Part shown: positions 14,577 through 18,062 of the stretch, piece by piece | How the letters are laid out: each line of letters begins with the position of its first letter | Position numbering within the stretch: position 1 is the first letter of the stretch | NCBI GenBank assembly: GCA_044225565.1 | Contig: JBGAIL010000096.1 | Location: 1-18,062, forward strand | Length of the DNA: 18,062 bases | Direction: 5' to 3' | From: CAVXAE01 sp044225565 | GTDB lineage: Bacteria; Pseudomonadota; Gammaproteobacteria; Steroidobacterales; Steroidobacteraceae | The notes under the pieces: generated by a model | Databases searched by the model: none | Told to the model about the DNA's origin: nothing | Seen by the model: only the letters and a program-made list of their open reading frames with translations | Made by a program: the position numbers and the translations under genes

Positions 14577-15748
14577 CGTCGTGCCGCGATCAGCTTGCGA
14601 TAGAGCACCTCGCAGCGCTCGGCCACCACCGGCCAGCGGTGATTGCGCTCGACGTATCTTTGACCCGCGTGCGCGAGATTGCGCGCCAGCTCGGAGTCCT
14701 GCAGCAGGGTGACCATGCCGTGCGCGAGCGCTTCCACGTCACCGCTCTTCGCAAGCCAGCCGGTCTGGCCATGCACGACGCCCGGCGCCGAAGAGTCGAA
14801 AGACACCACCGGGCGGGCGGCCGCCATGTAGTTGAGCAGCTTCACCGGCACGCCGTCGCAATCCACGCGGGGGTTGATGGCGATATCCCCCTGCACGAGC
14901 AATGCAGGCATCTGTGCGAATGGCGGCGCGGTCACGACGTCGATCGACTCGCGAATGCCGAGCTCGCGAGCGAGCGGCTCGTACGGATCAAAAGAGGAAT
15001 CGCTCACGATCTCGAGCCGCGCGCCGGGCACCTTGCCCGGTACTGAAGCAAACGCGCGCAGCATCAGGTCGATGCCCTGGTAGCCCGCGAGATTCCCCGT
15101 GAAGATCAGCTTGCGACCCGGAGCGGACGTGCGCGCCGCGCTCGCAACCGCGAACTCTTCGAACTCCACGCCGTTGGAGATGACCGAGACACGGGCCGGG
15201 TTGGCACCTGCATCGCGAACCAGCTTCCGCTCGATGGTCTCCGTGACGCAGACCGTGTGATCGGCTAGGCGCGGGATGCCGCGATCCATCCATCGTCCCG
15301 TCGTTCGCAGCAGCCCCTTGGGCAGGCCGAGCGGGTAATACGGCAGCTCCGACATGAGCAGGGTGTGCGCGTCGTACACCAAAGGCATCCTGCGCCGCAC
15401 TCCGGCGGCGGCCGCCACGAGGACACCTTCGTAGTGATGCGCGTGGACCACGTCGAACGGGATCTCGTCGAGCACGCTACGCAGCTTGCGGACCAGCACG
15501 GGATCGACCACCGCCAGCTTCTTGTAGGACGGCCCCGGGCTCAGTTTCTGGTACGACTCGACGTCACGGATGCGATGCACGCGATAGCGTGCCTGTGGGT
15601 CGCTCGTTCCCAGGTGGTAAGTGATCACGTGCACGTCGTGCCCGCGTTCGGCGAGGCTCTCTGCCATGCGCTGGATGCGCACGGGAGTGCCCCTGGCGAG
15701 AGGGAACGGGCAGGCCGCGACGATGGCTACACGCAGAGGCTCGGTCAA
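14573..15748 (-). CDS. GT4-family glycosyltransferase (D), TTG start
   Basis: A 391-residue GT-B enzyme. The N-terminal domain has VAIVAACPFPLARGTPVRIQ (7-26), a donor-independent loop typical of this clade, and FDVVHAHHYEGVLVAAAAG (98-116). VSVISNGVEFEEF (187-199) precedes the donor domain with LIFTGNLAGYQGIDLMLRAF (214-233). The motif region reads CDGVPVKLLNYMAAARPVV, so N306 occupies the position often held by the second catalytic-motif Glu (KLLEYM in many relatives); this Asn variant also occurs in other GT4 proteins as far as I recall. The start is TTG at 15746-15748, directly after and in the same frame as the TGA of the PIG-L gene; no ATG or GTG lies nearby before conserved sequence begins, so TTG is the only reasonable start. 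Translation is probably by termination-reinitiation. Confidence 0.92.
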   Translation of the reverse strand: MTEPLRVAIVAACPFPLARGTPVRIQRMAESLAERGHDVHVITYHLGTSDPQARYRVHRIRDVESYQKLSPGPSYKKLAVVDPVLVRKLRSVLDEIPFDVVHAHHYEGVLVAAAAGVRRRMPLVYDAHTLLMSELPYYPLGLPKGLLRTTGRWMDRGIPRLADHTVCVTETIERKLVRDAGANPARVSVISNGVEFEEFAVASAARTSAPGRKLIFTGNLAGYQGIDLMLRAFASVPGKVPGARLEIVSDSSFDPYEPLARELGIRESIDVVTAPPFAQMPALLVQGDIAINPRVDCDGVPVKLLNYMAAARPVVSFDSSAPGVVHGQTGWLAKSGDVEALAHGMVTLLQDSELARNLAHAGQRYVERNHRWPVVAERCEVLYRKLIAARR

Positions 15749-18062
15749 TCAGGGCTGCCCATACACCTGGATCTCCGCGAGGCCCACGTCGTCGGTGGTG
15801 GTGCTCACGCGGGTGATGTCGAGCCGCAGCCAGCTCACCTGCCGCGGAGAAAAGGTGATCACCGTGCCGGATGCGCCCGTGTTGTCGAGCGCGCCGACCG
15901 GGAAGCTGCCGCCGCCGTCGCCGAGCACCAGCGTCGCGCCAGTGATCTGGTCTTCAGTGTTGGGCCGGTCGAACAGCGCGACGCGGTCGATGACGTGCGG
16001 CGTCGGGAAAGTGAGCTTGAGCCACGCGCCCGCCCGTTCGGCGCGGGTGACCCATTCTGCGGCGGGATTCGCCGGGTAACCGGCGATCACGCCGTCGATC
16101 GCCTTCGACGCGAGGCTGCCCGTGGAGTACGTGGCCGTCGAGGCGGAGGCCGTGGCGAGCGAGGCGATGTTGCCTCCACCTCCCGTGGGCTGCGACGTGG
16201 TGGCCGTCAACGGGATGGTGTGCAACGACTCGTTGCCCGCGCGATCATAGGCCGAGACCGAATAGGAGTAGCCCGTGGCGGCATCGAGACCCGAATCGGT
16301 GAACGTGGCGCCCGCCACGGTCGCAATCGGCGTAGAGCCGGAATCACGGTAGATGCGATAACCCGCGAGTCCTGCACCGCCCGAATCCGTGGATGCATCC
16401 CAGGCGAGCGTCACCGAACGGTCGGTGACGGAAGCGACCCGGACGCGCTGCGGCACGGTCGGCGGTGTGGAATCCGAGGGAGCGCTGCTCGCACGGCCAT
16501 CGTACACCTGCATTTCGGCAAGCCCCACACTTTGAGTGGCTGGCCCCGAACGGTCAATGGTGAACGTGACCGTGGAAGTCTGTCGCGCAGGAAAATCGAC
16601 ACGCATGGGTCTCGACGCCGTATTGTCGAGCGCACCCACGAAGACTTTCGTGCCGTCGCCAAACGTCAGCGTGCCGCACGTGACCTGATCCGTGGTGTTG
16701 GGCCGGTCGTAGAGCACCACCTTGTCGATGGTCTGCGCCTTCGCCCATTTGAGCTTCAGCGAGCCGGTGGTCTGCTTGGAAGTGGCCCATTCGTTGGCGG
16801 GACGCGAAGGCGCACCGGCGACGACGCCGTCGATGGCTTTGGAAGCGATGCTTCCGGCAGCGGCATTGATGCTGGAGGCCGAAGCGGTCGACAGCGGCGC
16901 GACGTTGGTGCCGAGGCCCGCAGTGCCGGCCACCGTGACTGCGGCGAGGTCGGGCGGGCTGGTGAACTTCCCATCGCTCACCTGCACCTGGAATTGCAGC
17001 TTCACGTCCGCAGCCGAAGTTTGCGGCGCGACGAAAGCCGGACGCGCCGTCGTGCTTCCGGAAAGCGACACGGAGGGTCCCGCGATCTGGCTCCAGCGGT
17101 ACGTGAGCGCCGCACCTTCGGGATCCCTGCTGCCCGACGCATCGAGCATGACGCGCTCTCCCGGCAGCGCATCCAGGTCGATGCCGGCATTCACCACGGG
17201 CGGCTGGTTGGTCGTGAGCGGGCTGCTCACCCAGAAGAACTCGTCCTTGCGCACCGAGCGCGCGTTGAATCCGCATTGTCCGCCCTGGCTCGCATGCGCC
17301 AGCACCGCCTTGAATTTGAGATTGGTGCCGAGGTTGCTCGCCTGCATGGCGAGCGGCACGTCGAGCATCTCGCGGTCCTGCCAGCGCAGCATCGACTCGT
17401 TGAGCCCGACCACCTTCTCGAAATACGAGGTCGGATCGGCGCCGATCGGCCAGGCATCGACGCCGCCGGTGGTGTGCACGATGGTCTCGTGGACGGAAGG
17501 CGTATAAGCGGCGTCCTGCGCGGCGATGTCGTCCAGGGCTTCGAGCAGCGCGGCGTACGAGCCTGAATGGTCGAGATGCGCATCCTGGCTCGAAGTCACG
17601 TAGATGTGGTCCGGCCGGTAGGTCTGCAGCGCGGTCTTGAGATCGAGCACCAGGTTGTACCAGTTGTATTCGGCGGACTTGCCGAACCGGTAGCGGTGGT
17701 AGTCGCGCTTGCCGAGTCCGTGGCTCGCGTACGTCACGCTCTGCCTGAACGGGGTGACATAGCGGCTGCCGGCGTCGCGGTACTGCCGCCGCATCGTGTC
17801 GAAGGGATTCGGATAGCCCAGGAAGATGAGATTGCTCTCGCTCAACCCCAGCAGCGCCTGACCTTTCACCGCCTCGACCTGGCGCGTGTTGCCGGCAGCG
17901 ATCCCTTTGGCGTCGCCGTTGGTGACGTAGACCACCTTCACCGGCTCCTGGCGGCGCAACGCGCCTGCGATGACGCCTGAGGACGTGACGATGTCGTCGT
18001 CCGGATGCGGCGCGATCACCAGCACGCCGGCGGCGTGCGCGGAGCCTGCCATCAGCCCGAGG
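15749..18062 (-). CDS. Secreted modular PIG-L family deacetylase, start beyond window
   Basis: 770 residues are visible. Counting from the internal ATG at 18052, the order is a signal-peptide end (LGLMAGSAHA|AG, with LGL encoded upstream, so the real start lies past the edge), then the PIG-L/LmbE deacetylase domain at about 10-275 with metal motifs APHPDDD (14-20) and HLDH (159-162). Next come a PKD/Ig-like domain (about 284-376, VMLDASGSRDPEG), a discoidin-like module (about 382-519), a fibronectin type III domain (about 528-620) and a second discoidin-like module (about 627-767). PIG-L enzymes hydrolyse N-acetyl groups of amino sugars with zinc. Together with the export signal and binding-like modules, this points to deacetylation of an extracellular aminosugar polysaccharide in the periplasm or outside. 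There is no PEP-CTERM or membrane anchor at the C-terminus. Its TGA is followed immediately by the TTG of the glycosyltransferase. Confidence 0.93.
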   Translation of the reverse strand, partial: LGLMAGSAHAAGVLVIAPHPDDDIVTSSGVIAGALRRQEPVKVVYVTNGDAKGIAAGNTRQVEAVKGQALLGLSESNLIFLGYPNPFDTMRRQYRDAGSRYVTPFRQSVTYASHGLGKRDYHRYRFGKSAEYNWYNLVLDLKTALQTYRPDHIYVTSSQDAHLDHSGSYAALLEALDDIAAQDAAYTPSVHETIVHTTGGVDAWPIGADPTSYFEKVVGLNESMLRWQDREMLDVPLAMQASNLGTNLKFKAVLAHASQGGQCGFNARSVRKDEFFWVSSPLTTNQPPVVNAGIDLDALPGERVMLDASGSRDPEGAALTYRWSQIAGPSVSLSGSTTARPAFVAPQTSAADVKLQFQVQVSDGKFTSPPDLAAVTVAGTAGLGTNVAPLSTASASSINAAAGSIASKAIDGVVAGAPSRPANEWATSKQTTGSLKLKWAKAQTIDKVVLYDRPNTTDQVTCGTLTFGDGTKVFVGALDNTASRPMRVDFPARQTSTVTFTIDRSGPATQSVGLAEMQVYDGRASSAPSDSTPPTVPQRVRVASVTDRSVTLAWDASTDSGGAGLAGYRIYRDSGSTPIATVAGATFTDSGLDAATGYSYSVSAYDRAGNESLHTIPLTATTSQPTGGGGNIASLATASASTATYSTGSLASKAIDGVIAGYPANPAAEWVTRAERAGAWLKLTFPTPHVIDRVALFDRPNTEDQITGATLVLGDGGGSFPVGALDNTGASGTVITFSPRQVSWLRLDITRVSTTTDDVGLAEIQVYGQP
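15752..16174 (-). repeat. Discoidin-like module, copy 2 (within PIG-L gene)
   Basis: The second copy ends the protein (VGLAEIQVYGQP then TGA). It is separated from copy 1 by a fibronectin type III domain (about 16193-16471) and a short Gly linker (TGGGGN). It probably binds carbohydrate, keeping the deacetylase on its glycan; binding is inferred from the fold and context. Confidence 0.8.
16496..16909 (-). repeat. Discoidin-like module, copy 1 (within PIG-L gene)
   Basis: This is the first of two intragenic modules of about 140 residues. It shares with copy 2 the landmarks SKAIDGV, EW near the start of the first third, DRPNT-x-DQ, GALDNT and a VGLAE(M/I)QVY ending. The pattern is that of a galactose-binding-like beta-sandwich (F5/8 type C-like). 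By eye the copies are roughly half identical in protein, so this is an old internal duplication, not recent DNA repetition. Confidence 0.8.

Noticed and set aside
1..18062. CRISPR array, tRNA, rRNA, insertion sequence or phage remnants
   Set aside because: No spaced direct repeats, tRNA-like folds, transposase motifs or terminal inverted repeats were seen; almost every base is accounted for by glycan-locus genes.

Overview
The window is uniformly GC-rich and densely coded: short gaps, frequent 4-nt ATGA overlaps, GTG and TTG starts. The gene content is that of an envelope or extracellular polysaccharide (EPS/O-antigen-like) locus of a GC-rich Gram-negative bacterium. A beta- or gamma-proteobacterium is my best guess, inferred only from style and gene content. 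No rRNA, tRNA, CRISPR array, insertion sequence or attachment site was seen.

Layout. (1) Positions 1-895, minus strand: the N-terminal 298 codons of a family 1 glycoside hydrolase that runs off the left edge. (2) A 49-nt divergent spacer at 896-944. (3) Positions 945-3727, plus strand: a GT4 glycosyltransferase overlapping a Wzx-type flippase. (4) Positions 3724-18062, minus strand: a near-continuous run of twelve genes, transcribed from the right edge leftwards. In transcription order these are a modular secreted PIG-L deacetylase (start beyond the edge), two GT4 glycosyltransferases, an 89-nt gap, two paralogous four-helix CopD/HemJ-like membrane proteins, an AlkP-superfamily protein, a Gfo/Idh/MocA oxidoreductase, a second AlkP-superfamily paralogue, a PAPS-type sulfotransferase, an AsnB-type glutamine amidotransferase, a GT4 glycosyltransferase and a SAM methyltransferase. 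The plus and minus runs converge on a shared CTAG at 3724-3727.

How it fits together (inference). Four GT4 enzymes would build a lipid-linked repeat unit. The oxidoreductase, methyltransferase, sulfotransferase and amidotransferase would make or decorate its sugars. The flippase would move the unit across the inner membrane, and the PIG-L protein, exported and carrying two carbohydrate-binding-like modules, would deacetylate the finished glycan. No priming transferase, polymerase or chain-length regulator lies in the window, so this is an internal slice of a larger locus.

The most unusual part is about 8270-13260. Two AlkP-superfamily paralogues flank a sugar oxidoreductase, directly downstream of a duplicated small membrane protein. 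Both paralogues carry His where the family has its catalytic Thr/Ser, and both share an altered metal-ligand pattern. This block looks like a conserved functional unit of unknown chemistry and is my main candidate for an undescribed system.
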